This document shows positions 53,721 through 63,309 of a stretch of 64,000 bases of DNA, in pieces (position 1 is the first letter of the stretch; every line of letters starts with the position of its first letter). The DNA comes from G963666535 sp963666535 (lineage in GTDB: Bacteria; Bacillota; Clostridia; Oscillospirales; Oscillospiraceae): the NCBI GenBank assembly GCA_963666535.1, contig OY762913.1, positions 2,046,001 through 2,110,000 on the forward strand. The letters are read 5' to 3'. The position numbers and the translations under genes are program-made. The notes under the pieces were generated by a model, which ran no database searches, was not told the origin of the DNA, and saw only the letters and a program-made list of their open reading frames with translations.

Positions 53721-55315
53721 ATGGAAAACAGAGTATATTGTTTATATCGCGTGTCAACAGACAAGCAGGTAGACTATGACAATAAAAATCAAGCACACCT
53801 ACCTATGCAAAGGAAGGCTTGTCACCGTTTTGCCGAGGAAAAGGATTGGACGATTATACATGAGGAACAAGAAGAAGGCGTTTCCGGTCACAAAATTCGT
53901 GCCGAGCGGCGCGATAAGCTGCAAATCATAAAGGAACATGCCAAGCAGGGTAAGTTTGATATTCTGCTTGTTTTTATGTTTGACCGTATCGGACGCATTG
54001 CCGACGAAACCCCGTTCGTTGTAGAGCGGTTTGTCAAAAATGGAATACAGGTCTGGAGTACACAGGAAGGTGAACAACGGTTTGATAATCACACCGATAA
54101 ACTCACAAATTGCATACGCTTCTGGCAGGCTGACGGTGAAAGCGAAAAGACTTCTATTCGTACACGGACAAGCCTTGGACAGCTCGTTGAGGACGGCCAC
54201 TATAAGGGCGGTAATGCCGCTTATGGGTATGACCTAGTATAGAGTGGTCGGCTAAACAAAAAGAAACACGAGCTGTACGACTTGGTCGTTAATGAAGATG
54301 AAGCCGCCGCTGTGCGTATCATTTTTGACAAGTATGTAAGTGAAGGTTACGGTACACAGCGGATTGCAACCTACCTGAATAGATGTGGCTATAGAGCAAG
54401 GACAGGCAAGATGTGGCATCATGCAAGTATATGCGGCATCATTTGTAACCCGTCTTATACCGGCATTCTGCGGAGCGGTGAAAGTCGTTCCCCGATCATG
54501 CCCCATTTACAGATAATAAGTCCTGAGGTATTTCAGGAGGCACAGAAAATTCGTACTTCAAGAGCGAACTCAGTTGAAGAAAATCGCACTGTTCCTCTTA
54601 ATACAAGAGGACAATCACTTCTTGCTGGTAACGTATTTTGCGGGCATTGCGGCTCACGCCTGACACTGACCACCAATGGAAAATATCGCAGGCGTCAAGA
54701 TAGAACGATGGACACAACACAACGAATTCGGTATCTTTGATATGGCGAAACCCGCAAGCAGACTGAATGTGACGGTCAAACCGGCTATACGATGCATATT
54801 CTTGACGATATCATCGAAAAGGTTGTGCATGGGATTTTTGAACGCATGAGGAACATCCAGAAAAGTGAGATTGTCAACGTCCGATACCGTGAAAAGATGA
54901 ACGAACGCAAGAGCTTGCTTCATACCAGCCGCGTGGACTACACAAAAGCAGCCTCCGACCTTGAAGCGTTAAAGTCTGAAATAATTAAATCTATCAAGGG
55001 CGAAAGCGCCTTCTCTAAAGATATGCTTGCATCTTGATTACCGAAGCTGAGGTCAAATGTACGGAACTGCAAAGACTTTACGAAAAAGCACAAGCCGACT
55101 ACGATGAAGGACAAGCCGTACTTGCCGAGCTGAACTCGCAATACGATGAAATAATAACTTGGTCAGAGATGTACGACACTGCTGGTTTCGAGGCTAAGAA
55201 AATGATCGTAAACTGCCTAATTAGCAGAGTAGAAGTTAATCGTGGCTACAAGCTACACATAGACTTCAAGATTGACCTTGACCAATTCAGTTCAGGGCTG
55301 GATATTGCCGCATAA
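53721..55315 (+). pseudogene. Large serine recombinase (TnpX-like), inactivated
   Basis: The catalytic domain (YRVSTDKQVDY, GVSGHKIRAERR, FMFDRIGRIADETPFVVERF) starts at ATG 53721. The recombinase domain (YGTQRIATYLNRCGYRA), zinc ribbon (VFCGHCGSRLTL) and coiled-coil tail follow in order to 55315. Three lesions break it: TAG at 54240-54242 after GYDLV, TGA at 54738-54740 where a Cys is expected (RYL-C-YG), and a one-base shift near 55034 (DMLAS/LITEAEV). It once moved the surrounding element and cannot now. Confidence 0.9.
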
Positions 55316-55322
55316 AAGCAAA

Positions 55323-55350
55323 AAACTCGTTTCCTTACAGAAACGAGTTT
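55323..55350. terminator. Terminator between recombinase remnant and tRNA-Ala
   Basis: AAACTCGTTT (55323-55332) and AAACGAGTTT (55341-55350) form a 10-bp stem. The minus strand continues with a T-run, so it mainly ends tRNA-Ala transcription. Confidence 0.8.
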
Positions 55351-55358
55351 CTTACGTT

Positions 55359-55434
<76 letters not shown>

Positions 55435-55677
55435 ATATTTTGTTGCTGCGTCGTTACCGAACGAATGTTATTTTACCAGAGAGTGGCGGCGTTGTCAATA
55501 TGCTTTTTTACAATTTCTTGTGATTTTATCCTCTTTTCGCTCTTCCCCCATATTGGTTGTTTTCTCCTATCAGTTTACATAACATTTACGTTACTTTGTC
55601 TATAATTGCCCTATCCATTTTTCTTTCTGTCCTGTATACTTAGAAATAGAATAAGGGAAAGGAGGAATGGTAACCAG

Positions 55678-55758
55678 ATGAAGCACAATTTCATAAGGGC
55701 CACGGATGTCGATGATATTATTTTCGGCAGCATGAAGCAGATCTCTAGTGATCGCTGA
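55678..55758 (+). CDS. Possible 26-residue peptide ORF
   Basis: ATG 55678 begins a 26-codon frame (MKHNFIRATDVDDIIFGSMK, then six more residues). AAAGGAGG lies 12 bases upstream, and a four-codon frame (ATGGTAACCAGATGA) ends overlapping the ATG, as in coupled leader peptides. A terminator-like stem with T6 lies about 25 bases after the stop. No known family; could be chance. Confidence 0.3.
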   Translation: MKHNFIRATDVDDIIFGSMKQISSDR

Positions 55759-55783
55759 CATCCCCCATGGCGAACGATTGAAC

Positions 55784-55812
55784 CGCACCTTTAGAGGTGT
55801 GGCTTTTTTGTT
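55784..55812 (+). terminator. Terminator after the 26-codon ORF
   Basis: CCGCACCT and AGGTGTGG form an 8-bp stem (one G-U) around TTAG. CTTTTTTG follows. Confidence 0.6.
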
Positions 55813-56096
55813 TTTTGGGGCATGTTCCTGATAGGACGCCGAAGGGAGGACACCTCCTTTCGGCTCCTTTGACAAATCCCGGCAGCCAATTGGTATACAG
55901 CCAAAATAATAAAAGCAATTTCCTGACCTCCTTCTATGGTTTGAATCTGCCGCCATGGGCGGCGCCACTAAGCGACAAGCTGGTACAATGGGCGTTGCAC
56001 CCTTGATCGGCCCACTAAAACAACAAAGGATATACAAAAGCATGGAGAATGCCAGAACCAAGGCGCTCTGCATCCCTTTCCATTTTAGAATACTAT

Positions 56097-56138
56097 AAAT
56101 AAAGAGTCATCTGTTATTTGACAGATGACTCTTTATTT
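56097..56138 (-). terminator. Terminator of the hydrogenase operon
   Basis: Positions 56097-56114 and 56121-56138 are perfect 18-bp inverted repeats with a 6-base loop. The stem reaches into the hydrogenase stop codon. Confidence 0.9.
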
Positions 56139-57900
56139 ATTCGTCTTCTTCTTTTTCGAGATCAGGTACTGGTGATAGCGGCATTGTCCAAGCATGATGA
56201 TCCGTATGCAGCAGTTCATGTGCTTTATGAGAAAGCGGCTTTTCGAGAAAATCCTCATAGATTTTTGTTATTTCAGGATTCTCGTGGGAAAAACGCAGGT
56301 CAGATTTTCTATCTATGCCGTATAACTTCCGGGCCCGTTCCCCTGCTAATTCAACACCATCGGTAATAGGGGCTCCCCCGCCCCCGCTGCAGCCGCCTGG
56401 GCAAGCCATCACTTCCACAAAATCATAATGGGCTTTTCCACGGCGGATCGCTCTGATCAGTTTCCGGGTATTTACAAGGCCACTGACCACCGCAACACGG
56501 ACCAACGTGCCTGCAATATCAAAGGTTGCCTCTTTCCACCCATCCATACCGCGTAATTGCTGAAATGCATCGGGCAATGGATTATGTCCAGTAACCATAT
56601 AATATGCCGACCGAAGGGCTGCTTCCATCACGCCACCTGTTGCGCCAAAAATAACGCCGGCACCCGTTGACACGCCCATGGGAGAGTCAAATTCTTCTTC
56701 CATCAAATCCTGTGGTACAATATGCTCCGCACGAATCATCCGGTCAAGTTCACGCGTGGTTAAAACCAAATCCACATCTTGACCCGCTCCGGCGCTATTC
56801 ATCACCGGAATATCACACTCGTGCTTTTTGGCAATACACGGCATAATGGATACACAGCAAATATTTTTGGGATCAACGTCAATCAATTTGGAAAAGTAGC
56901 TTTTGGTGATAGCGCCAAACATTTGTTGCGGAGATTTTGTCGTTGATAAATGATCCACCATGTCCGGATACTGTGACTTCAAAAAACGAACCCACCCGGG
57001 ACAGCAGGACGTGAACATGGGCAACTTGCTGTCCTCCCTGTTCTGAAGACGGCCTAAAAACTCGCTTCCCTCTTCCATAATGGTCAAATCTGCAGTAAAA
57101 TTCGTGTCAAAAATATAGTCGAATCCCATTCGTCTTAACGCAGATACCAATCGTTTTACAGTAGCAAATTCTGGGCTGATCCCCAGTGCCTCTCCCCAGG
57201 CTGCTCTCACAGCAGGTGCTATCTGTACGACTGTTATTTTTTTGGAGTCTGCCAGCGCATCAAACGCTCTTTGCGTGTCATCTCTCTCTCGCAATGCGCC
57301 CACCGGGCAGTGCGTAATGCATTGACCACAAATGGCACAATCCCCTTCTTCAATTTTACGGTTCCACGATACGTCTACCGTAGTGCGGGACCCTGTATTC
57401 GCAACATCCCAAATATTAAGTCCTTGAATTTTTTCACAGACCTGTACGCAGCGCATGCATTTGATACATTTCGAAAAATCACGGTACAGAGGGAAATCCT
57501 GGTTCCATTCAGAACGTGATTCTTCCTGCTGATAATGGATATCAATGATTCCAAGATCATTGGCTATTTTTTGAAGGGAGCAATTTCCGCTTCTCACGCA
57601 ACAGGCACAGCGGCAATTATGCTGAGAAAGTAAAAGCTCAACATTTATTTTTCTGGTCTCTCTCACTTTTGGGCTGTTGGCGTACAGCACCATCCCTTCT
57701 TCCACCACATTATTGCAAGCGGTAATTAATTTTTCTTTTCCTTCCAGTTCAACCATACAGACCCGGCAAGCACCGATTTCGTTTATGCCTTTTAAATAAC
57801 ACAGGTGAGGAATGGGAATACCCGCAATCTCAGCCGCCTTTAAAATGGTAGTGCCTTCTTTTACTGTGATTGTTTTGTGGTCAATTGTTATAGTTACCAT
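56137..57900 (-). CDS. [FeFe] hydrogenase, catalytic subunit (group A type)
   Basis: ATG 57900 with AGGAGGG upstream; 587 residues. N-terminal [2Fe-2S] domain, then the His-Cys3 cluster (LSQHNCRCACCVRSGNC), two [4Fe-4S] ferredoxin motifs (CIKCMRCVQVC, CAICGQCITHC) and the H-cluster domain with all three signatures: FTSCCPGW (L1), MPCIAKKHEC (L2), MACPGGCSGG (L3). It evolves or oxidises H2. The gene overlaps the upstream NuoF-tail/GltD-like gene by seven bases, so the two proteins should form one NAD(P)H-linked enzyme. Confidence 0.95.
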   Translation of the reverse strand: MVTITIDHKTITVKEGTTILKAAEIAGIPIPHLCYLKGINEIGACRVCMVELEGKEKLITACNNVVEEGMVLYANSPKVRETRKINVELLLSQHNCRCACCVRSGNCSLQKIANDLGIIDIHYQQEESRSEWNQDFPLYRDFSKCIKCMRCVQVCEKIQGLNIWDVANTGSRTTVDVSWNRKIEEGDCAICGQCITHCPVGALRERDDTQRAFDALADSKKITVVQIAPAVRAAWGEALGISPEFATVKRLVSALRRMGFDYIFDTNFTADLTIMEEGSEFLGRLQNREDSKLPMFTSCCPGWVRFLKSQYPDMVDHLSTTKSPQQMFGAITKSYFSKLIDVDPKNICCVSIMPCIAKKHECDIPVMNSAGAGQDVDLVLTTRELDRMIRAEHIVPQDLMEEEFDSPMGVSTGAGVIFGATGGVMEAALRSAYYMVTGHNPLPDAFQQLRGMDGWKEATFDIAGTLVRVAVVSGLVNTRKLIRAIRRGKAHYDFVEVMACPGGCSGGGGAPITDGVELAGERARKLYGIDRKSDLRFSHENPEITKIYEDFLEKPLSHKAHELLHTDHHAWTMPLSPVPDLEKEEDE

Positions 57901-59729
57901 TTTGCCACGTTCCCTCCTTTGAATATGCCATATCCAAAGTGATCGCAACGTAAGCATCGTTTAGATTCTTGGCCGGCTTCCTCGCAAGTCATTCCACACT
58001 CGATCAAATCAAAATCATTTTTCCGCTTATTGGCCTCTCTCTCTTTCATGTTAACGCGGCCGCAAGGTGGCCTGTCGTCCAATCGAGCGGGCGGTATGTC
58101 AACATCAGAACGAATGATGTGATTAAACCCTAAGTAAGCGTCGATATTCGCCGCAGCCACTTTACCTGCGGCAATCGCACGAATCACAGTAGCCGGCCCG
58201 GTCACACAATCCCCGCCAGCAAAAACGCCGGGAATATTTTCAATCCCGCTCCAATTCAGGGCCTCAATCGCGCCGCGTCTCACCGGCACACCCGACTCTT
58301 CAAAATGGCGGGACTCAATTCCTTGTCCGACTGCTATAATGACCATATCGCAAGGAATTCTAACTTCCTCTTGACTGGAATCCACAGGAGATGGCCGGCC
58401 ATTTTCTCCGATTTTTCCGACCAGCTGAGGCTTCATCCACAAAGCCGCTACGCTCCCCTTTTTGTTTGTTTCAATGCGGCTTGGTAGCTGCAAATCAAAA
58501 ATTTCACAGCCCTCTGCAATTGCCCCCTCCACCTCATCGGGAAGCGCGGTCATATCTGCCTTTCGGCGGCGATAGACAATACTGACCGATTTCGCTCCAA
58601 AGCGTCTTGCTGACCGTGCCACATCCATCCCAACATTTCCGCCGCCGATCACCATAACCGCTTTCCCAGTAAAACCGGGCAGGATATCATCCCCTATATT
58701 CCGCAGCATTTCTACAGCGGAAATAACGCCTTCGGCCTCTTCTCCCTCAATGCCCAGTTTTTTATCGGTGTGGGCTCCAATTGCAATATACAGGGCATCG
58801 TAATGATTTCTGATCTCGTCAACGGATATGCTTTCTCCAACCGACATTTCCATCTTGACTTCGACTCCGGTCGATAAAATCGCGTCGATATCTTCCTGCA
58901 GTCTTTCCCCCGGCAAACGGTAATTGGGAATCCCATACCGAAGCATGCCGCCTAATTTTTTTCGTTTCTCATAAATCGTTACCTGATGGCCCATCAAAGA
59001 CAAATAGTATGCTGCGGAGAGCCCGCCAGGTCCGCCGCCGATAATCGCCACTTTTTTACCGGTAGATGCCGCGCAGGCGGGAACTGGGACAGCCCCGGCA
59101 TGATCCACCGCGTAACGTTTTAATCCCCTAATATTAATGGACCTGTCAATCATATTGCGGCGGCAGCGCGCCTCGCAGGGATGTTCGCAAATCAGTGCAC
59201 AAACAGTCGGGAACGGGTTGTCCTTTCGAATTAACCGCACGGCGTCCGCATATCTTCCCTCCGAAACCAAAGCAATGTAACCGGGTATATTTACGCCTGC
59301 CGGGCACAGTGCCACACAAGGAACGGGCTGATTTAAACTGCAGGTACATCTTCCAGTCTTAACATGTTCTTCATAGTCTTCCCGAAAGCCATCTACTCCT
59401 TTCAGGACCATATTCGCCGCTTCTATCCCAATGGCGCAATCTGCAGAATTGACGATGGCACGCGCCGTTTTTTCAATTAGGTCAATGGTTTTCATGGTTG
59501 CCCTTCCCGACAGGACATCCTCCATTAAATTCCCAAGCTGCCCTAATCCTATGCGGCACGGTACACATTTGCCGCAAGTTTGGGCATGACAGAGCTTCAG
59601 GAAGGAAGCCGCCATGTCCACGGGACACAATCCGGGGGGGCTTGCCACAATTCTTCGTTCCAGTTCCTTATATAAGCCCTCCACGGTCGTTTGCGCTTGA
59701 CTTTTTGTGATAATACTAAGTCTGCTCAA
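57894..59729 (-). CDS. NuoF-tail/GltD-like flavoprotein subunit of the hydrogenase
   Basis: The start is TTG 59729 behind GGGGAGGGG; 611 residues. Residues about 1-125 resemble only the C-terminal Fe-S domain of NuoF/HydB (TCGKCVPCRIGLGQL); the FMN/NADH Rossmann domain is missing. Next come the GltD-type Cys cluster (CEHPCEARC), an FAD motif (VAIIGGGPGGLSAAYYL), an NAD(P)H motif (VMVIGGGNVGMDVARSA, followed by YRRRK, favouring NADPH) and GVFAGGDCVTGPATV. A last Cys set (CGMTCEEAG, CLRCD) ends the protein. It should pass electrons between NAD(P)H and the hydrogenase. Confidence 0.88.
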   Translation of the reverse strand: MSRLSIITKSQAQTTVEGLYKELERRIVASPPGLCPVDMAASFLKLCHAQTCGKCVPCRIGLGQLGNLMEDVLSGRATMKTIDLIEKTARAIVNSADCAIGIEAANMVLKGVDGFREDYEEHVKTGRCTCSLNQPVPCVALCPAGVNIPGYIALVSEGRYADAVRLIRKDNPFPTVCALICEHPCEARCRRNMIDRSINIRGLKRYAVDHAGAVPVPACAASTGKKVAIIGGGPGGLSAAYYLSLMGHQVTIYEKRKKLGGMLRYGIPNYRLPGERLQEDIDAILSTGVEVKMEMSVGESISVDEIRNHYDALYIAIGAHTDKKLGIEGEEAEGVISAVEMLRNIGDDILPGFTGKAVMVIGGGNVGMDVARSARRFGAKSVSIVYRRRKADMTALPDEVEGAIAEGCEIFDLQLPSRIETNKKGSVAALWMKPQLVGKIGENGRPSPVDSSQEEVRIPCDMVIIAVGQGIESRHFEESGVPVRRGAIEALNWSGIENIPGVFAGGDCVTGPATVIRAIAAGKVAAANIDAYLGFNHIIRSDVDIPPARLDDRPPCGRVNMKEREANKRKNDFDLIECGMTCEEAGQESKRCLRCDHFGYGIFKGGNVAKW

Positions 59730-60122
59730 GTGATGGCCCCTCCCCTTTTTAAGCTGCTTTTTATTTCTATCATTCCCCGCAATCCATGCGGAAGAATGCA
59801 ACAGATTTTATGTTAATATTTTAATTAGCATATCATTGATGTGCGATCCAATACTAGTTATTTATTTAACAAAAATGTCCCAAAAAAATTCACCACAATA
59901 ACAACAATAAATTTTGTAAGTTGATCAACACATGCTTGCCCCGCCCATAGGTAACGGCAGCCTCCGCTGCTGCGTGCTAGCACGCAGCAGCGGAGGCTGT
60001 ATTGAGCCATTGACTCATCCTGCGTTGTTTCCGTTCAGTTCAAATGGACAGAAAGAGAGCCCAGAAAAGCCGGTCATCATCGTTTGTTTGCCAGCCGATT
60101 GTGAATTGCCCCAACGCTTCCC
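59730..60122. other. Intergenic gap upstream of the hydrogenase operon
   Basis: AT-rich from about 59800 to 59935 and likely to hold the hydrogenase promoter, although no strong -35/-10 pair stands out to me. A large hairpin lies at 59958-59999. No gene is seen. Confidence 0.5.
59958..59999. terminator. Perfect 20-bp hairpin after the aldehyde dehydrogenase operon
   Basis: Positions 59958-59977 and 59980-59999 are exact inverted repeats around TA. There is no T-tract, so it may act as a Rho-independent terminator only weakly, or as a 3'-end protecting hairpin for the minus-strand aldehyde dehydrogenase transcript. Confidence 0.6.
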
Positions 60123-61610
60123 TTAGTTTACCCGCAGCGCAGTTTCCCAGAAGGTATGCGGCATCTCATCCATATTCATCCAAACGTGTTTATGCCAAGT
60201 GTATTCGTCCAGGACAAGCACGGAATTCTCCTTGGTCCACCCGGACTCCTTGCGGCCGCCCCAGGGCGTCTCGGTCACAATCTCCAAATGTTGGTTGATC
60301 CAGGAGGTGCCCACTTTGAGTCGTTCAATGGCCAGCAGTGCTTTTCTATAGTCCATGGACCAAACGGATGCGCAAAGGCCATAGCGGCTGTCATTGACCA
60401 TATCCACCGCTTCCTCTGCGGATTTCACTTTCATGAGTCCGACCACCGGAGCGAAAATCTCTTCCTGCATGAGGGGGATTTTGTTGTCATATACCTCAAA
60501 GACCGTGGGTGCTACAAAAGCTCCGTCTTTGGTCTCAGGCGTATTGGGACGCTCGCCCCCCAGTAAAAGTTTCGCCCCGCTCTCCTTTGCCTGCTGAATA
60601 TACTTTTCAGCGTTATCCCGGCACGCCGGATATGCAAGCGGCCCTATCATGGTTTTCGGATCCATGGGATCCCCCATGATAATGGTCTTTGCGGCAGCTA
60701 CAAATTTTTCCAAAAACGCTTCATACACACCTTCCTGTATGTAGAAGCGGCTGGGCGATCCGCAGTTCTGTCCCGAATTGAAGAAAGCACTGTATACGCC
60801 GCCTTCTACCGCCGCATCCAAATTAGCATCGTCTAAGACAATAAAAGCGTTTTTGCCTCCCAGTTCCGAGGCAACCGGCTTTACATAATCGCTGGCCAGG
60901 CGCATAATGCGCTTACCCACGCTGGAATCGCCTGTAAAGTTAATTTTATCGATCTCGGGATGGGTTACAATGGCTTCTCCCACCGTATTTCCGGGTCCGG
61001 ACACAATGTTGATCACCCCGGCGGGGAATCCCACTTCTTTTGCGTATTCGCCCAGTTTAAGGACCGTGAGGGGCGCGCAGGACGCCGGCTTCAAAACCGC
61101 GGTGTTTCCGGTTGCCAGGGCAGGCGCCAATTTTGAAGTTGCGGTAGTCAGCGGAAAATTCCAAGGTGTGATCAGTCCAATGACGCCCAATGGCTCCCGG
61201 AACGTCATAACCTTGGAGTTGGGGTTGGCGCTGATGGTTAAACCCGTCAGTCCACGGGCGATGCCGGCGATAAATTCCAGATTTCCGGGCGCTGCGTTCA
61301 TATCAAAAATACGGGTTTTACTGATTGGTCCTCCGTACTGCTGTGTTTCCAGCACGGCCAGTTCTTCCGCATTCTCCCGGATCTTTGCGGCAAGCGCCAA
61401 AATCAGCTCTGTCCGTTCCTTTATGTAGACGTTTTTCCAAGCCGTCTGTGCTTTGCGAGCGGCCTTCACCGCCATGTCAACGTCCTCTATACCTGCTTTT
61501 GGGACAGTGTCTACCACTTTCCCGTTTGCCGGATTGATCACATCCATGGTCTGCCCGCTTTTGGCGTCAACCAGATTGCCGTCAATCAGCATCTTGTATT
61601 GATGGTTCAT
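60123..61610 (-). CDS. Aldehyde dehydrogenase
   Basis: ATG 61610 behind GGAGGAAG; 495 residues, full family length. NAD-binding PWNFPLTTATSKLAPALATGNT, catalytic Glu in SELGGKNAFIV (near residue 262) and catalytic Cys in FNSGQNCGSPSRF (near 297). Similar to betaine/gamma-aminobutyraldehyde-type dehydrogenases, but the substrate cannot be read from sequence. It is 25 bases downstream of a second ALDH gene of different sequence. Confidence 0.94.
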   Translation of the reverse strand: MNHQYKMLIDGNLVDAKSGQTMDVINPANGKVVDTVPKAGIEDVDMAVKAARKAQTAWKNVYIKERTELILALAAKIRENAEELAVLETQQYGGPISKTRIFDMNAAPGNLEFIAGIARGLTGLTISANPNSKVMTFREPLGVIGLITPWNFPLTTATSKLAPALATGNTAVLKPASCAPLTVLKLGEYAKEVGFPAGVINIVSGPGNTVGEAIVTHPEIDKINFTGDSSVGKRIMRLASDYVKPVASELGGKNAFIVLDDANLDAAVEGGVYSAFFNSGQNCGSPSRFYIQEGVYEAFLEKFVAAAKTIIMGDPMDPKTMIGPLAYPACRDNAEKYIQQAKESGAKLLLGGERPNTPETKDGAFVAPTVFEVYDNKIPLMQEEIFAPVVGLMKVKSAEEAVDMVNDSRYGLCASVWSMDYRKALLAIERLKVGTSWINQHLEIVTETPWGGRKESGWTKENSVLVLDEYTWHKHVWMNMDEMPHTFWETALRVN

Positions 61611-61635
61611 TGATTTCTTCCTCCAATCATACGTC

Positions 61636-63069
61636 CTATTTGTACTTGATACAGACCAGCTTTTCATCGGTGAATTCCAGAATACCCATAATTCCGCCTT
61701 CTTTCCCCAAGCCGCTCTCTTTCACACTGGTGCCCCAGGGCTGATTGTCGGTCAGCATTTGGCAGTTCACAAACACAGCGCCCACGTGCAGGTCATTGAC
61801 CAAATCCATGCCTTTTGCCACATCGCCGGTCCATACATGGGCGCACAAACCGTAGGGCGAGTCGTTTGCCAGAAAACGAATATCATCCTGATCGGAGTAT
61901 TTGATCACCACCGCCACAGGCCCAAATATCTCTTCTCGCGCCGGCGTCATCTCGTGTTTTGCCTCTGACAGGATGGTAGGCATTACAAAAAATCCCTTCT
62001 CATGCTGGGGCTGTTTTTCCATGCGGTAATAAAGCTTTGCGCCCTCCTCCAGGCCCTTTTTGACATAGCTCTCCACTTTTGCCTGATGTTCTGCGCTGAC
62101 CACCGGCCCCATGGTAGTGCCTTCTGCCAGAGGATCCCCAACCACTTGACACGCTGCTACCTCTGCCAGCTTTTTGAGGAATTGATCATAAATCTCCTCA
62201 TGCACATAATACCTGCCCAAGCCGGAGCAATGCTGCCCGCAGTTGTTAAACTGACGGTGCCCCAAAACTTTCATGGCCTCATCCAAGTTTGCGTCTTTCA
62301 TGACGATGACAGGATTATTCCCCCCCAATTCCATGACGCATTTCTTCACGGTGGAACTGGCGTAAGCAAGGATCTGTTTGCCTGTTTCGCTGCTCCCAGT
62401 AAATCCGATCATATCCACACCCGGATGCGTGGCAATGGCCTTGCCCACAGAGCCACCGGGTCCTGTCAAAAAGTTTACGGTTCCGGCCGGCATATCCACT
62501 TTTGAAAGGATCTCTGCAAACTTTAGCCCAATCATGGAATTGATGCTGGGCGGCTTTAAAATGCAGGTGTTCCCCACAGCCAAGGCCGGAGCCAGCTTGA
62601 CGGCCATCATAATTGTGGGAAGATTCCATGGAACGATCAGTCCTACAACCCCCATCGGTTCTCTCTGAAGATACGAAAGGGTTGATCCGCCCATCGGAAT
62701 TTGTTCTCCCAGAATCGTTTTTGCCAGCCATGCCGTATGCTCAAACTTAGCCGCCGCGCCCATGGTAACGCCGAAAGCGTCCTTGTATGGCGTTCCGTGT
62801 TCCAGGGATTCCAATCTCGCCAATTCCTCTGCATGTTCCCTGATTGCCTTGGCAATCTCGCACAGGGTAGCCGAGCGCTCATCCTGCGTCTTGTGGAACC
62901 AGATATGAAAAGCATCCTGAGCCGCCTTTACCGCTTTGTCCACATCAGATTCCCCTGCACACGGGAACGTGCCGATTTTTTCTCCCGTGGTGGGATTGAT
63001 CGACACCATGGTTTTGCCGGAATCGGCATCCACCCACTTCCCGCCGATCAACATTTTGGGGTTATTCAC
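61636..63069 (-). CDS. Aldehyde dehydrogenase
   Basis: Start GTG 63069 behind GGAGG; 477 residues. VPWNLPTIMMAVKLAPALAVGNT, catalytic Glu in MELGGNNPVIVM and catalytic Cys in FNNCGQHCSGLGRYY (an extra Cys precedes it). First gene of the ALDH pair. Two different ALDHs in one transcript suggest a two-step or mixed aldehyde supply. Confidence 0.94.
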   Translation of the reverse strand: MNNPKMLIGGKWVDADSGKTMVSINPTTGEKIGTFPCAGESDVDKAVKAAQDAFHIWFHKTQDERSATLCEIAKAIREHAEELARLESLEHGTPYKDAFGVTMGAAAKFEHTAWLAKTILGEQIPMGGSTLSYLQREPMGVVGLIVPWNLPTIMMAVKLAPALAVGNTCILKPPSINSMIGLKFAEILSKVDMPAGTVNFLTGPGGSVGKAIATHPGVDMIGFTGSSETGKQILAYASSTVKKCVMELGGNNPVIVMKDANLDEAMKVLGHRQFNNCGQHCSGLGRYYVHEEIYDQFLKKLAEVAACQVVGDPLAEGTTMGPVVSAEHQAKVESYVKKGLEEGAKLYYRMEKQPQHEKGFFVMPTILSEAKHEMTPAREEIFGPVAVVIKYSDQDDIRFLANDSPYGLCAHVWTGDVAKGMDLVNDLHVGAVFVNCQMLTDNQPWGTSVKESGLGKEGGIMGILEFTDEKLVCIKYK

Positions 63070-63196
63070 GAATTACACGCCTCCTTCAAGTTACGGTGAA
63101 AACATAGTTCACATTCGTATTTGCAGTTTCATTGTAGAACACAGCGCTTGGGATGGCTTCATAAGAACCCATGAAATCCACAGAATATTTTCGTAT

Positions 63197-63215
63197 TTTC
63201 CCCCAATTTGGGAAA
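63197..63215. promoter_or_regulatory. Possible operator upstream of the ALDH pair
   Basis: TTTCCC and GGGAAA flank a CCCAATTTGGG dyad core in the gap between the regulator gene and the ALDH genes. A binding site for the PucR-type regulator is possible. Confidence 0.3.
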
Positions 63216-63248
63216 AAGCCTGAAAAAGGTCGTCCCTCGTACTTCGAA

Positions 63249-63296
63249 AAAAACGCTGTACCCGTGACATTTTATGTCATGCGGGTACAGCGTTTT
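63249..63296 (-). terminator. Terminator of the PucR-type regulator gene
   Basis: GCTGTACCCG-TGACAT pairs with ATGTCA-TG-CGGGTACAGC. On the minus strand a T-run follows. Confidence 0.85.
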
Positions 63297-63309
63297 GCAT
63301 CTGTATTCC

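Larger units (their letters stand above)
55435..56136. other. Gene-poor gap between tRNA-Ala and hydrogenase
   Basis: About 700 bases with no recognisable full gene. It holds a possible 26-codon ORF (55678-55758), a terminator-like stem at 55784-55812, an imperfect stem near 55836-55865 and the hydrogenase terminator. Longer minus-strand frames here lack a ribosome site and domain. Confidence 0.6.

Noticed and set aside
55600..56073. A 157-codon minus-strand frame between tRNA-Ala and the hydrogenase
   Set aside because: No ribosome site; it covers two hairpins and the 26-codon ORF and has no recognisable domain.
57894..59729. GltD-like gene as glutamate synthase small subunit
   Set aside because: No gltB is nearby; the N-terminal NuoF-type Fe-S tail and overlap with the hydrogenase gene point to a hydrogenase subunit.
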